Assembly (NCBI RefSeq): GCF_003669035.1
Contig: NZ_CP033070.1
Coordinates: forward strand, 806,001-870,000
Direction: 5' to 3'
DNA length: 64,000 nt
Source of the DNA: Chryseobacterium sp. 3008163
Lineage (GTDB): Bacteria > Bacteroidota > Bacteroidia > Flavobacteriales > Weeksellaceae
The notes beneath the pieces were generated by a model, which did no database searches, was not told where the DNA came from, and saw nothing but the letters and a program-made list of their open reading frames with translations. The translations under genes and the position numbers were made by a program. Shown here one piece after another: positions 55,116-63,926 of the stretch. Every line of letters starts with the position of its first letter. Position 1 is the first letter of the stretch.

Positions 55116-55568
55116 TCAACTCCAGTTTAGGAGTTCTATTATATTTCCGTCAGGATCCGAGATATAAATAAACTTAAACACACCCTTATTATCAAAATGA
55201 TGTTCGCTTAGCTCTCCAATCTTCGATGCTCCATTCGATAATGCTAATGCTAAAAGTCCGGCAATATCCTCTACATGGAATGCAATATGTCCAAATCCTT
55301 TTTGATTAGCAATGTGTCTTTCAGCATTTATCATTTTGGAATACTGATAGATCTCGAGTGTTGGTCCATTATCGCCATAGCCGGGTAAACGTAATTGCAT
55401 CCCTTGTATATCAGCATTTACAACACCGGTGCCTTTGTCAAGCCACTCTCCTTGATAGGTTCGTATAGGTGGAACTGGTATGCAATCAAATACGATTTCA
55501 TAGAAATTTGCAAGTTTCTTCCAATCCTTCGTTATTATGTTGGTATGAGCGTACTTTATTTTTATCAT
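55116..55568 (-). CDS. VOC-superfamily protein
   Basis: A 150-residue glyoxalase-fold protein: YAHTNIITKDWKKLANFYEIVFDCIPV opens the first unit, GPTLEIYQYSKMINAERHIANQKGFGHIAFHVEDIAGLL joins to the second, and FKFIYISDPDGNIIELLNWS at the end carries the conserved metal Glu. Well-preserved metal-ligand positions (His in the first strand, Glu in IEL) suggest an active metalloenzyme. Isolated gene in a gene-poor region. Confidence 0.83.
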   Translation of the reverse strand: MIKIKYAHTNIITKDWKKLANFYEIVFDCIPVPPIRTYQGEWLDKGTGVVNADIQGMQLRLPGYGDNGPTLEIYQYSKMINAERHIANQKGFGHIAFHVEDIAGLLALALSNGASKIGELSEHHFDNKGVFKFIYISDPDGNIIELLNWS

Positions 55569-56324
55569 ATAAATTTGACTATATTGTTCGAAGCGTTATT
55601 AATGCTAACATTTTTTCAATTTATTATTTCCTGGTGTGATAAAATCTTTTGTTCTTTAAGCTATACAAAAGTATAATTTTGTTTTCGAATCTCTGCAATA
55701 TGTATTTAAAACAGTTTGGAGTTTATTTTCGCAATAACAAAATTATATATCTTAACATGCATACCAGAAAAATTATACAGCTGATATTGCATCATTATAT
55801 TGAATAACTGAAATATATATGCTGTTTATTCTACTTGTAATTATTTTATGAAGTTTTTATGATGTGCTGGCTGTTATATTAAGTAGATCTTATAAGCTGC
55901 AAATTAGCCAGTCTTGAAAAAAATTATATTGTAAACATTAGGTTTCATCAAAACGATCGTATCATGCCTTAAAAATTGAGATCATAAGTTTTAAAAAAGA
56001 GAAGAGAATGTTATTCACAAGATAGTTCTTTCAAAAATGTCAGCGGTAACTTAATGTCAACAATACTTTTACGCTAGCTGAACAGCGCAGTGTTTATTTA
56101 GCGAGTCTACATATATCTAAAATTATCACCTAACACAATATAAAAGGGGCTTTTGATTTATAAAAGGTTATTTACTATTTGCAAAATTGTTAAGATTTCA
56201 CATTTCAAAAATTGAATGAGGTTTATTAAAGTGGCTTCGGCTATCATAATAGCCAATTTTAAAAATAACAAATCAAATATTGTCGAAATTTCAGCTGAAA
56301 GAAGTCGTTATTCGAATAATGGCT
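55569..56324. other. Long non-coding AT-rich stretch
   Basis: About 750 bases with no frame that looks like a gene on either strand and no clear similarity to the neighbouring genes. Stop codons are dense in all frames. I see no tRNA, repeat array or promoter I can defend; probably decayed sequence inside the accessory block. Confidence 0.5.
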
Positions 56325-56326
56325 TA

Positions 56327-56358
56327 AAAAAATGGAAGTAATTCTAGAAATTACTTCC
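56327..56358 (-). terminator. Terminator downstream of the four-helix protein gene
   Basis: GGAAGTAATT (56334-56343) pairs perfectly with AATTACTTCC (56349-56358). On the minus strand the stem is followed by A then T7. It lies about 150 bases behind the stop codon of the 56506-56880 gene. Confidence 0.65.
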
Positions 56359-56505
56359 TTACACTATAAAATTTTAATTTACAGGTCTTACCTGTTTTAT
56401 AGTACCTTCTATACATTTCCTAATACTAATATTAAAACCTGATAATAGCAGTGAATTTGTTCTCATAGTCATTGTGAAGGATTGTGCTCAATATAAATAC
56501 TTTAC

Positions 56506-56880
56506 TTAATTTCTAGAATTTTTCCTGAATATCAATACAAGAAAAGAAATCAGCATACCCGGAACGACAGCATAAATCGGGAGCCATACGAAAAGTAAGC
56601 CGCTGGTTGATGATTTTGAGGCAAGATTGTTAATATCAAAATACCACATGATTTGTGCTGTCAGTGGAATTAGCAGCAATATTAATATTGAAAGAATATA
56701 GCAGATAAAAGATAATTTATCTGAACGCTTTATTTTGTTAAAAACTGTCAGTTGAAAAACATAAAAAACAGCTATTGGAAGTAACTGATATAAGGCAAAA
56801 TAGTTGAAACCCACAACTAAGAAAGCTACTAAGGAGCATGATAGGCACAGTATAAGTGCAGTAATATTCTTCATAATCAT
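56506..56880 (-). CDS. Small inner membrane protein, four helices, unknown function
   Basis: A 124-residue protein whose start may be the second Met (56874, MKNITALILCLSC). Helices: ALILCLSCSLVAFLVVGFNYF, LLPIAVFYVFQLTVF, FICYILSILILLLIPL, and GLLFVWLPIYAVVPGMLISFLVLIF. The ending RKNSRN is basic, consistent with a cytoplasmic C-terminus. No family recognised. Confidence 0.6.
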   Translation of the reverse strand: MIMKNITALILCLSCSLVAFLVVGFNYFALYQLLPIAVFYVFQLTVFNKIKRSDKLSFICYILSILILLLIPLTAQIMWYFDINNLASKSSTSGLLFVWLPIYAVVPGMLISFLVLIFRKNSRN

Positions 56881-57126
56881 ATTTAAAGATTTGTTTTTTT
56901 ATAAGAGTTGATAGTTCCACCGAAGACTTTTCATGTAATACCAATTTGCCTATTCAAGATAGATACAAGTATCAAAATTTTATTTTTTTACGGAATCATA
57001 GAAACCTTTATAAAGTGAGTCTGAATTTAAACCTTACCATTATAAAGCTTTCCGATTTAATCTTTTTCTTAATAGATAAATCGTTAATCAAGATATTCGT
57101 AGCAAAAGCTGTGCGATTTCCTGCAA

Positions 57127-58095
57127 TTAACGACCAACTTTCTTCATAAATACTCTAATTTTTTCTATTATTTCTTCTCCATCTTCTTCTAATGCAAAAT
57201 GCCCGGTATCATAGATATTGTAGTCGATTTCCTTTACATCTTTTTTGAAAGCTGCTGCTCCGCTCTCAGGGAAAAACTCGTCATTTTTGCCCCAAACTAT
57301 TAATAAAGGTGGTTGATTGTCTCTTAAATACTGCTGCCACTTCGGATAAAGTTTTAAGTTGTTTTGATAATCGTAAAAGAGATCCATATTCACTTTATGC
57401 GCATTTGGTCTTGAAAGTCTTAAATAATCCAGATGCCAGGTGTCGGGATTGATGTTTTCGATATTTCTTGTTCCGTGTGTATATTGCCACTTTAAGCCGT
57501 CCAGTGAAAAGGATGGCAGTATTGCTTTTTCGGTCTCAGGGTTTCGGTCTTTCCAAAGTGCTCTGATTCCAGCCCACGCATCACCCAAACCTTCTAAATA
57601 TGCATTTCCATTTTGATTAATTATTGCAGTGACCCTTTCTGGATGAGCTGTCGCTATTCTGAAGCCAATTGGTGCTCCATAATCTTGTATCATTAATGCA
57701 TAAGAGTCAATTTTTTTCTTTTCTAAAAAAGCATCAATTGTTTTTGCAATATTGTCAAAAGTGTATTCATATTCGCTTGATGGTGGAAAATCGCTGTTTC
57801 CAAATGAGGGATAGTCTGGTGCGATCAAGTGAAAATCATCAGATAACTGTGATAAGACTTTCCGGTATTGATGTGAAGATGAAGGAAAACCGTGTAACAA
57901 TACTATTGTAGGGTTTTTGGGGTCTCCTGCTTCTCTATATGCAATATTAATTCCGTCAACATTGATGGTTTTAAATAATGTGGGGTGTTTGTGTGTCATA
58001 CTTTTTGATTTAACGTTAGTATTATTAATTGTTTGGCTTTTACATCCAAATAATGTGAATAGGATGATGAATTGTAATAGGATTATTTTTTTCAT
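57127..58095 (-). CDS. Alpha/beta-hydrolase lipoprotein with Asp nucleophile (haloalkane dehalogenase/epoxide hydrolase-like)
   Basis: A 322-residue lipoprotein (LFTLFGCKS, Cys18). The oxyanion motif LLHGFPSSSHQYRKV (His69-Gly) and the nucleophile elbow MIQDYGAPIGFRIA have Asp138 in the place of Ser, typical of haloalkane dehalogenases and epoxide hydrolases. The acid region IVWGKNDEFF and YDTGHFALEE supply the remaining triad. It would detoxify halogenated or epoxide compounds in the periplasm or at the surface. The DUF1348 gene upstream is 11 bases away. Confidence 0.85.
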   Translation of the reverse strand: MKKIILLQFIILFTLFGCKSQTINNTNVKSKSMTHKHPTLFKTINVDGINIAYREAGDPKNPTIVLLHGFPSSSHQYRKVLSQLSDDFHLIAPDYPSFGNSDFPPSSEYEYTFDNIAKTIDAFLEKKKIDSYALMIQDYGAPIGFRIATAHPERVTAIINQNGNAYLEGLGDAWAGIRALWKDRNPETEKAILPSFSLDGLKWQYTHGTRNIENINPDTWHLDYLRLSRPNAHKVNMDLFYDYQNNLKLYPKWQQYLRDNQPPLLIVWGKNDEFFPESGAAAFKKDVKEIDYNIYDTGHFALEEDGEEIIEKIRVFMKKVGR

Positions 58096-58106
58096 ATTCT
58101 GATTGT

Positions 58107-58517
58107 TTATAACCTTCTTTCTGTTTCTTTAATTTTTAAATCATTGATGCTTGCGAATCTTTTTTTCATTAATCCATTTTCATCAAATTCCCAATTTTCG
58201 TTTCCGTAAGCTCTATACCATTGACCATTTTTATCGCGATATTCGTACTCAAATCTTACAGCAATACGATTGTCGTTAAATGTCCAAAGCTGTTTTTTAA
58301 GTTTGTAATCCAATTCATTTTTCCATTTGTCAGCAAGAAAATTCTGTACTTCTTTTCTTCCTTTAATGAATTGATTTCTATTACGCCATTCTGTATCAAG
58401 CGTATATGCTTTTGAAATTCGAATAGGGTCTTTGCTGTTCCAGGCATCTTCTGCCTTTTGAATTTTTTGTATCGCTGTTTCTTCGTTAAAAGGTGGTAGC
58501 GGATGTAATTGTATCAT
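58107..58517 (-). CDS. DUF1348 nuclear transport factor 2-like protein
   Basis: A 136-residue NTF2-like protein: [89 protein letters not shown]. The pattern matches DUF1348 closely. These small cone-shaped proteins often co-occur with alpha/beta hydrolases. It carries a putative TetR operator 3 bases upstream of its start and shares the regulon with the following hydrolase gene. Confidence 0.85.
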   Translation of the reverse strand: MIQLHPLPPFNEETAIQKIQKAEDAWNSKDPIRISKAYTLDTEWRNRNQFIKGRKEVQNFLADKWKNELDYKLKKQLWTFNDNRIAVRFEYEYRDKNGQWYRAYGNENWEFDENGLMKKRFASINDLKIKETERRL

Positions 58518-58519
58518 AA

Positions 58520-58539
58520 TTTACCGAACGTTTGTTAAT
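58520..58539. promoter_or_regulatory. Putative TetR operator 1
   Basis: On the minus strand TTAACAAACGTTCGGTAA, a palindromic core AACGTT with symmetric flanks. 15 of 18 positions match the site at 59148-59165. It lies immediately before the DUF1348 start and inside the gap behind the TetR gene. Confidence 0.6.
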
Positions 58540-58557
58540 ATATTAATCCAAATTTTT

Positions 58558-59121
58558 TTACTCTGTTGAATATCGCTTTTCAATATTTTTTAAAGTATTT
58601 TTAAAAATACTGGTATCAGCTAACCCTTTTGTTACAATTAGACTGCCTTGCAATTCTATTAAGGTCTGCATAGCGTTTTGTTGAGACTCTGTGGAAGATA
58701 ATTTTAAGGAAATACCCAATACATTAAAAGCGGTAATCCATTTATCCATACCAGATTTTATCTGTTGTTCAAATAACGATAATCCGCTATGCATTGAAAA
58801 AGCTCTTAAAACACACGTTTCTTTTCCGCTATCATATAGAATTTCAATATTTTTTAGAGCATCTCTTAATCTCAATTTTATTGATTTATTTTCGTCCAAT
58901 AGAGGAAAGAAAATATGATCATCAACCCACTGATCTATATTGTTCAATACACATTCTGCCATCTCTTGTTTTCCATTTGGAAATCGATGATACAGACTTG
59001 CTTTTTTTAATCCGGTTACTTCCGCTAAATCATTTAAACTCGCTCCTTCATAGCCTTTATCTCTAAAAACCTTGGTAAGTCCGGCTATCATATCTGTATC
59101 TAAAATTTTCTGTGGTCTCAT
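58558..59121 (-). CDS. TetR/AcrR-family transcriptional regulator
   Basis: A 187-residue regulator with a standard TetR helix-turn-helix (MIAGLTKVFRDKGYEGASLNDLAEVTGLKKASLYHRFPNGKQEM), where GLKKASLYHRF is the recognition helix, and an all-helical ligand-binding part that includes ETCVLRAFSMHSGLS. Three copies of the same 18-base palindromic motif (58520, 59148, 63128) mark its likely sites, including one overlapping its own promoter. It probably represses the hydrolase/DUF1348 pair and itself. Confidence 0.88.
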   Translation of the reverse strand: MRPQKILDTDMIAGLTKVFRDKGYEGASLNDLAEVTGLKKASLYHRFPNGKQEMAECVLNNIDQWVDDHIFFPLLDENKSIKLRLRDALKNIEILYDSGKETCVLRAFSMHSGLSLFEQQIKSGMDKWITAFNVLGISLKLSSTESQQNAMQTLIELQGSLIVTKGLADTSIFKNTLKNIEKRYSTE

Positions 59122-59125
59122 AGTG

Positions 59126-59165
59126 CAAATATATGCAAAAACTATTAATTACCTAACGTTCGTTA
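59126..59165 (-). promoter_or_regulatory. TetR gene promoter with putative operator 2
   Basis: Minus-strand TATATTTG at 59126-59133 is a perfect -7 box close to the TetR start (59121). The palindrome TTACCTAACGTTCGTTAA (59148-59165) covers the -33 position (TTAG at 59153-59156). The overlap predicts autorepression. Confidence 0.65.
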
Positions 59166-59247
59166 AAATACTTTTATTATTTTTGATATGACACGCTGTT
59201 TCTCTTGCTTATTGTAATTTTAAAATGCTGTATCTCAGCTGTTGAAA

Positions 59248-60384
59248 TTATTTTATTAATATAAGACTCTTGAAAAACTTTTTAATGTCATCGGCTAATA
59301 ATTTTGGTTGTTCCATTGCTGCAAAATGTCCTCCAAATGGCATTTCCGCCCAATGAGTTATATTAAAACTTTTCTCAATATAAGAACGCGGTGGAGTTGG
59401 CAGTTCTTTAGGAAATTTTGCAAATCCAACAGGAACTTTTATAAAGTCGTTTTCTCCAAATTCTAATGGACGCTTGCTGTTTTCACTGTACATCCGGATC
59501 GATGAATGAATACTTTGCGTAATCCAATATAAGGTTACGTTCGCAAGCAGTTCGTCTTTTGAAAAAACGTTATAAATATTACCATCATTATCGCTCCAGG
59601 CATTAAATTTTTCTATAATCCAGGCACACAAGCCAATCGGCGAATCATTTAATCCATAAGCCAAAGTTTGAGGTTTTGTGCTTTGAATATTGGAATATGC
59701 GCCTTCTTTGGATGACCATATCTGAACAAATTTTTGAAATTCCAGAACCTCAGAAGTTAATTCTTCCCCTTCTTTTAAATAAGGTTTGTAAGAACTTGAA
59801 ATGTAATTCAGATGCATGCCAATTACGTTGTCAGGATACTTTAAAGATAGCCATGTGCTTATTCCTGAACCAATATCTCCGCCCTGTGCTCCGAACTGTT
59901 TGTAACCCAATTCCAGCATTAATTTCTGCCAAAGATCGGCAACAAACTCAGAATTGCATCCATCGACTTTGCTTGCGCTGGAATATCCAAAACCAATTAT
60001 CGATGGAATGACCAGATCAAAGGAGAAATCTTTGTCATCTGTCAATAAAGGGATCAGCTTTATCATCTCAATAAATGATCCGGGCCAACCATGCGTAATA
60101 AGCAGTGGAATACAATTTTCACCTTTTCCCTTTACATGTATAAAATGAATTTCGTAACCATCAATATTTGCAATAAAATTTGGAAACGAATTTATTTCTG
60201 CCTCCACTTTTCTCCAGTCAAAACTGTTAAGCCAGTAATGGCATAACTCTTTTAAAAAAGATTGATTGGTTCCATAAATCCAATCAGAATCGGTTATCCC
60301 GTCTGTCAAACGTGCATTGCTGATTCTTGTCTTTAAATCGTCAAGAATGTCTTCGGAAATATATGCTGAAAATGGTTTTATCAT
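59248..60384 (-). CDS. Epoxide hydrolase (microsomal-like, EHN domain)
   Basis: A 378-residue alpha/beta hydrolase with an N-terminal EHN-type lid (SDWIYGTNQSFLKELCHYWLNSFDWRKVEAEINSFP). The oxyanion motif THGWPGS spans 98-103, the nucleophile is Asp170 in AQGGDIGSG, and the late His is in MPFGGHFAAMEQP. The Tyr pair of the lid lies in the YWITQSIHSSIRMY region. It opens epoxides to diols in the cytoplasm. The gene ends the row started by operator 2 and is transcribed away from the TetR gene's upstream side. Confidence 0.9.
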   Translation of the reverse strand: MIKPFSAYISEDILDDLKTRISNARLTDGITDSDWIYGTNQSFLKELCHYWLNSFDWRKVEAEINSFPNFIANIDGYEIHFIHVKGKGENCIPLLITHGWPGSFIEMIKLIPLLTDDKDFSFDLVIPSIIGFGYSSASKVDGCNSEFVADLWQKLMLELGYKQFGAQGGDIGSGISTWLSLKYPDNVIGMHLNYISSSYKPYLKEGEELTSEVLEFQKFVQIWSSKEGAYSNIQSTKPQTLAYGLNDSPIGLCAWIIEKFNAWSDNDGNIYNVFSKDELLANVTLYWITQSIHSSIRMYSENSKRPLEFGENDFIKVPVGFAKFPKELPTPPRSYIEKSFNITHWAEMPFGGHFAAMEQPKLLADDIKKFFKSLILIK

Positions 60385-60439
60385 TATAATTTTTAATCAA
60401 AATTTTTATTATTTTGTTCAAACGGCAGTGTGCACTAGT

Positions 60440-61240
60440 TTAAAATTCCATTACACTGTCAAGTCCTCTTCTTAATCCTTTGAAGGTTCCGACCTTTTCA
60501 ATTGCCAAAAGTCCGCCTTTTACATAAGGTTCTGCACTTGATCCGGAATCGTGACGAATGGACAGCTTTTCATCTTTTAATCCGAAGATTGTTTCGATGG
60601 AAATTACATGACCCGGAAGCCTGACGGAATGCACCTGAACTTCATTAAATTTTGCGCCGCGACTTGCTTTTTCGCCAATCAGTTCTTCTTCGGTCACAAA
60701 CTGATTTGGTTTTTGAACTTTTGAAAGTCGATAGGCCAATTCTCTTGCGGTTCCGCTTGGTGCATCTAGTTTGTCTTCGTGAGCATAATCTATAATCTCA
60801 AAGTTGGGGATATATTTTGCCGCCATTTCAGAAAACTTTTGAAGCAGCACGACCGTTATTGCAAAGTTTCCAACAGCCAAAACAGAGGTGTTGGTTTCCT
60901 CTGCTATTTTTTCTATTTCCGAATAATCTTCATCGGTAAGCCCCGAAGTGCCGATAACCACATTCTTACCTTTTTTCAGACAAGAAATAATGTTCTTCAT
61001 GGCAATGGTTGGCTTTGTATAATCTACCAATACGTCAAAATCAATTTCTTTTAATGCTGTTTCGATATCACCAAAGATTGGAATGTTTGCTGAACCAAAA
61101 TTAAGAACATCACCCAGATTTTCTCCTTTATGTTTTCTTGAAAGTGCGCCAACTAACGTCATACTAGGGTTGTTAAAAACGCCTTTGCTCAATTCAGAAC
61201 CTGCCCAACCGGTGCCGCCTGCTATACATACTTTAATCAT
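60440..61240 (-). CDS. Dihydrodipicolinate reductase-like protein lacking the catalytic His
   Basis: A 266-residue DapB homologue with the cofactor motif GGTGWAGSELSKGVF, the loop YTKPTIAM, VIGTSGLTDEDY and the substrate motif KLDAPSGTARELA. Aligning on DAPSGTA, the catalytic His-His pair of E. coli DapB (AHHRHK) reads YAHEDK here: the first His is Ala, the second His and the Lys are kept. So classic DapB activity is doubtful; the enzyme may serve another reduction. It lies 56 bases upstream of the epoxide hydrolase gene, same strand, in an accessory context without other lysine genes. Confidence 0.8.
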   Translation of the reverse strand: MIKVCIAGGTGWAGSELSKGVFNNPSMTLVGALSRKHKGENLGDVLNFGSANIPIFGDIETALKEIDFDVLVDYTKPTIAMKNIISCLKKGKNVVIGTSGLTDEDYSEIEKIAEETNTSVLAVGNFAITVVLLQKFSEMAAKYIPNFEIIDYAHEDKLDAPSGTARELAYRLSKVQKPNQFVTEEELIGEKASRGAKFNEVQVHSVRLPGHVISIETIFGLKDEKLSIRHDSGSSAEPYVKGGLLAIEKVGTFKGLRRGLDSVMEF

Positions 61241-61437
61241 AATAGCTGTGTTTTGTTATTTTTATGTTTTTTAAATTTACTTAAATGATTCTTATGAACA
61301 ATGCATAACAAAATTCCTGCAGTAATTAAAATGTGAAAATGTCAGTTGTCAAAAAATAAATAAAATATTCAAAAGAGGATAAATACAAAGTTAAATTACC
61401 AATGTAATTTTGCTGGTTTCTGTGCTATTGTTTGGCC

Positions 61438-62310
61438 TTATTTTATTTTATCTACTACATTTTCAATCATCCAGTCCTTAATTGTTGTCGTAGTATCATC
61501 TGTTCTCGGTTCAGCATCATACAGGCCATTACCAATTGCCGTCAGCATTTCAGTTAAAGAGAATGCAAATGCTTCCGATGTATGGTGTTGTCCCAACAGT
61601 GTTTTAATATAGTCTTCATTTGAAACCTGCTGAAAACGGATCGGTCTGCCTGTCAGTTCACTCAGTTGAACGGCAATGTCGTTATAGCTGATATCTTCCG
61701 GACCCTGAATCACATATCCTTCTACACCTGCCCAGGTTTTATCAATTAGAAGTTCTACCGCTTTTGATGCAATATCTTTTATTGCGACTTGTGGCATTTT
61801 GTAATTTCCATCAATCGGCAAAAAGAACATTCCCATTTTTTTTAGTGACGAAATTTGATACAAAATGCTTTCATAAAATACAGGACAGCGCAATGCTCGG
61901 ACTGATGCACCTGACTGACTGATGATATCTTCACCTTTATGAAGTGCTGTTATAAGACCTGCCTGCAAATTGCTTTCCTTCCCACCGCTTGACAAATAAA
62001 CAACTCTTCGTGTACCTGCATTTTTAATTGCGTTTGAAGCCACGTTGGCGAAGTTTTCATAATAGGCATTTACGTCTTCTTGTGTGTTGCTCTGAGGTAC
62101 ACAAAAATAGAGCGTTTCGCATCCTTGTAATGCTTCTGTAAATTCAGATTCATTCAGCAGAGATCCTGTGGCAACTTCTACTTTTTCTAATATGTCAGCC
62201 GATATTTTTTCAGGATTTCTGACAAAAATTCTCACCTGTTGTCCTCGCTCTACTAATTGTTGCAGAATCATTGAACCTGTGTTGCCTGTCGGCGTAGTTA
62301 CCAAAATCAT
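61438..62310 (-). CDS. NmrA-like NAD(P)-binding protein
   Basis: A 290-residue protein with the N-terminal Rossmann motif TTPTGNTGSMIL, VRIFVRNPEK, YLSSGGKESNL and RALRCPVFYESILY, and the C-terminal SELTGRPIRFQQVSNEDY typical of NmrA/HSCARG-like quinone oxidoreductase relatives. There is no SDR catalytic Tyr-Lys motif, so it could be a redox-sensing regulator or an NAD(P)H:quinone reductase. It lies 79 bases behind the Crp-like gene, same strand, and is probably controlled by it. Confidence 0.83.
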   Translation of the reverse strand: MILVTTPTGNTGSMILQQLVERGQQVRIFVRNPEKISADILEKVEVATGSLLNESEFTEALQGCETLYFCVPQSNTQEDVNAYYENFANVASNAIKNAGTRRVVYLSSGGKESNLQAGLITALHKGEDIISQSGASVRALRCPVFYESILYQISSLKKMGMFFLPIDGNYKMPQVAIKDIASKAVELLIDKTWAGVEGYVIQGPEDISYNDIAVQLSELTGRPIRFQQVSNEDYIKTLLGQHHTSEAFAFSLTEMLTAIGNGLYDAEPRTDDTTTTIKDWMIENVVDKIK

Positions 62311-62389
62311 ATTTGAACTTTTTTATTGTTTGTTAAAGTGCAAAGATGACCAGAGTATTTTTTGTAAACATTGTCCTATGTTCACATTT

Positions 62390-62959
62390 TTATAGCTTTG
62401 ATTTTAATCTGCTTAATGTTTGAGGGGTGAGACCTAAATACGATGCAACCATTTTGTTTGATAGCCTTGTCAACCATTTTGATTGATTGGTCAAAACCCA
62501 ACGAACTTTTTCTATGGCTTCTAAACTTTGAAAACAGTAAATACGTTCCTGGGATTTGAGATAAGCCAATTCTAAAATCTGTCTGTAAACGATAGCGAAC
62601 TGTGGAACAATTTCAACCAAATGAAAGTAATCTTCACGGTTGATGACCAGCAACTCCGAAGGTTCAATAGTCTGCATAAATTCATACGATGGTTTTTGAT
62701 TGATAAGACTTGGTAACGCGGTTCCAAAAGCATCCTCAAAATGAAAATATCTCGTTCCTTCTTCTCCGTCCTTATTAATGTTAAAAAGTCGTATGCAACC
62801 TTTATTTATAAAATAGAAATGTTTACAAATCTCCCCTTCTTTCAACAGAAATTCATTACGTTTGATCTTTTTAATTTTGAAGTATGATGAGATATAAGAA
62901 AGTGTCTTATCGTCAATTTCAGTTCTTGTTTTAAAATATTCTTCTAATTGTGAGTGCAC
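62390..62959 (-). CDS. Crp/Fnr-family transcriptional regulator
   Basis: A 189-residue regulator with a cyclic-nucleotide-binding-like N-terminal domain (EFLLKEGEICKHFYFINKGCIRLFNINKDGEEGTRYF) without clear cAMP contact residues, a dimer helix (AIVYRQILELAYLKSQERI) and a short C-terminal helix-turn-helix (LSNKMVASYLGLTPQTLSRLKSKL). No iron-sulfur cysteines as in Fnr. Such flavobacterial proteins often control an adjacent NAD(P)-binding oxidoreductase, which fits the next gene. Confidence 0.87.
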   Translation of the reverse strand: MHSQLEEYFKTRTEIDDKTLSYISSYFKIKKIKRNEFLLKEGEICKHFYFINKGCIRLFNINKDGEEGTRYFHFEDAFGTALPSLINQKPSYEFMQTIEPSELLVINREDYFHLVEIVPQFAIVYRQILELAYLKSQERIYCFQSLEAIEKVRWVLTNQSKWLTRLSNKMVASYLGLTPQTLSRLKSKL

Positions 62960-63888
62960 TTAAAAAAAATTTAGGGTTCCAATAAAATGTCGCATAGCGT
63001 CCAAATTTACGCATTGCCTCAGTCTAATTTTAAATAACTTTCATAAAGTTATTTCAGCCAATAATTTTAAATTTAATTTACAATCAAGATGATCGGCTGT
63101 TAGTATATGTCTACAACTTTTTTTTGCTTAACGAACGTTTGTTTCATTAAACTAATTAGTTTCCGTTTACCTAGATTACTCAAAGATAGTAAATGTGATA
63201 AATACAAATTGAACCATATCAATTCTGGACATCGCGAACTTCAAAAAGCAAATTCCAGCCAGGCACTGACATCGGAGCCCACTATCATAATTTCTATCGT
63301 ATTAACCCTTAATAACAAATAATTGATGTTGGCGGCGGCAACTACATATTTCATCCGAGACATAAAAACGCAGTTTGTAGCCTCTTAATGAGCTTGCGGC
63401 AAAATCGTGGCAAAGCGGTTATACAACAGTCGAAAAACACCGTTAGAATATGTTAACAACAAAATAAGCTCTTTTTCCTTCCTATCTACGGATTCACTAG
63501 CGAAATCACCACCACAAATGAACTCAAAAATAAGCTATGGCAGAATTAAAAAGTATAACGAAAGAACTGCTTAAAAATAATTGATTTCATTAATCCAATG
63601 GATGTTGTGACAATCGTTGGCAGAATCATGGCAGTAATCATAATGCAATCGTAATTAATCTATAGTCCCTACCTTCTTCTTTTCTGGGACAAAAGGCAAA
63701 CAAACACAATTGCTGACTAAACCAAAATTACTTCTTTTAAATAATTAAATGTACATTGAAACAACTCTACTCTAAAAGAAAATTATCTTATAAAAATAAA
63801 CTTTGTAATTCTTGTTTAATCTGGCTCATTAGAACCAAATCATCTATAAAAGTGTTTGAAGATACGCTCGTCTTGGTCACACACAGCC
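62960..63888. other. Non-coding right end of block 2
   Basis: About 930 bases with no gene I can support. Short frames near 63110 and 63756 have no family features. Around 63540-63640 a broken frame (MAELKSITKELLKNN, then INPMDVVTIVGRIMAVI) may be a relic. It contains a copy of the TetR operator motif (63128-63145), a weak copy of the 23-base repeat core (near 63747) and the third tRNA-end repeat. Confidence 0.4.
63128..63145 (+). promoter_or_regulatory. Putative TetR operator 3, orphan
   Basis: TTAACGAACGTTTGTTTC; the first 12 bases are identical to the reverse complement of the site at 59148-59165. It lies 170 bases upstream of the Crp-like gene, which may join the regulon, or it serves a lost gene. 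Confidence 0.5.
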
Positions 63889-63899
63889 AAATGGCGCCA
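63870..63899 (+). repeat. Direct repeat R3: diverged copy of tRNA-Arg 3' end
   Basis: 24 of 30 bases match 44138-44167, keeping GGTCACA, CCAAATGGC and CCA in register. It is again followed by a terminator hairpin. A GTTTGAA word 11 bases upstream of the repeat may be the T-loop remnant. Confidence 0.6.
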
Positions 63900-63926
63900 C
63901 TTAAAGACAAGTGGCGCCATTTTTAT
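63889..63926 (+). terminator. Strong hairpin behind the third tRNA-end repeat
   Basis: AAATGGCGCCACTT (63889-63902) pairs perfectly with AAGTGGCGCCATTT (63909-63922) and runs into T residues. It holds the same position relative to R3 as the tRNA terminator does to R1, with more GC pairs. Confidence 0.85.

Noticed and set aside
63107..63322. 71-residue open frame on the plus strand at the right end
   Set aside because: No family features, poor composition, and it overlaps the palindromic TetR motif, which better explains the conserved-looking bases.
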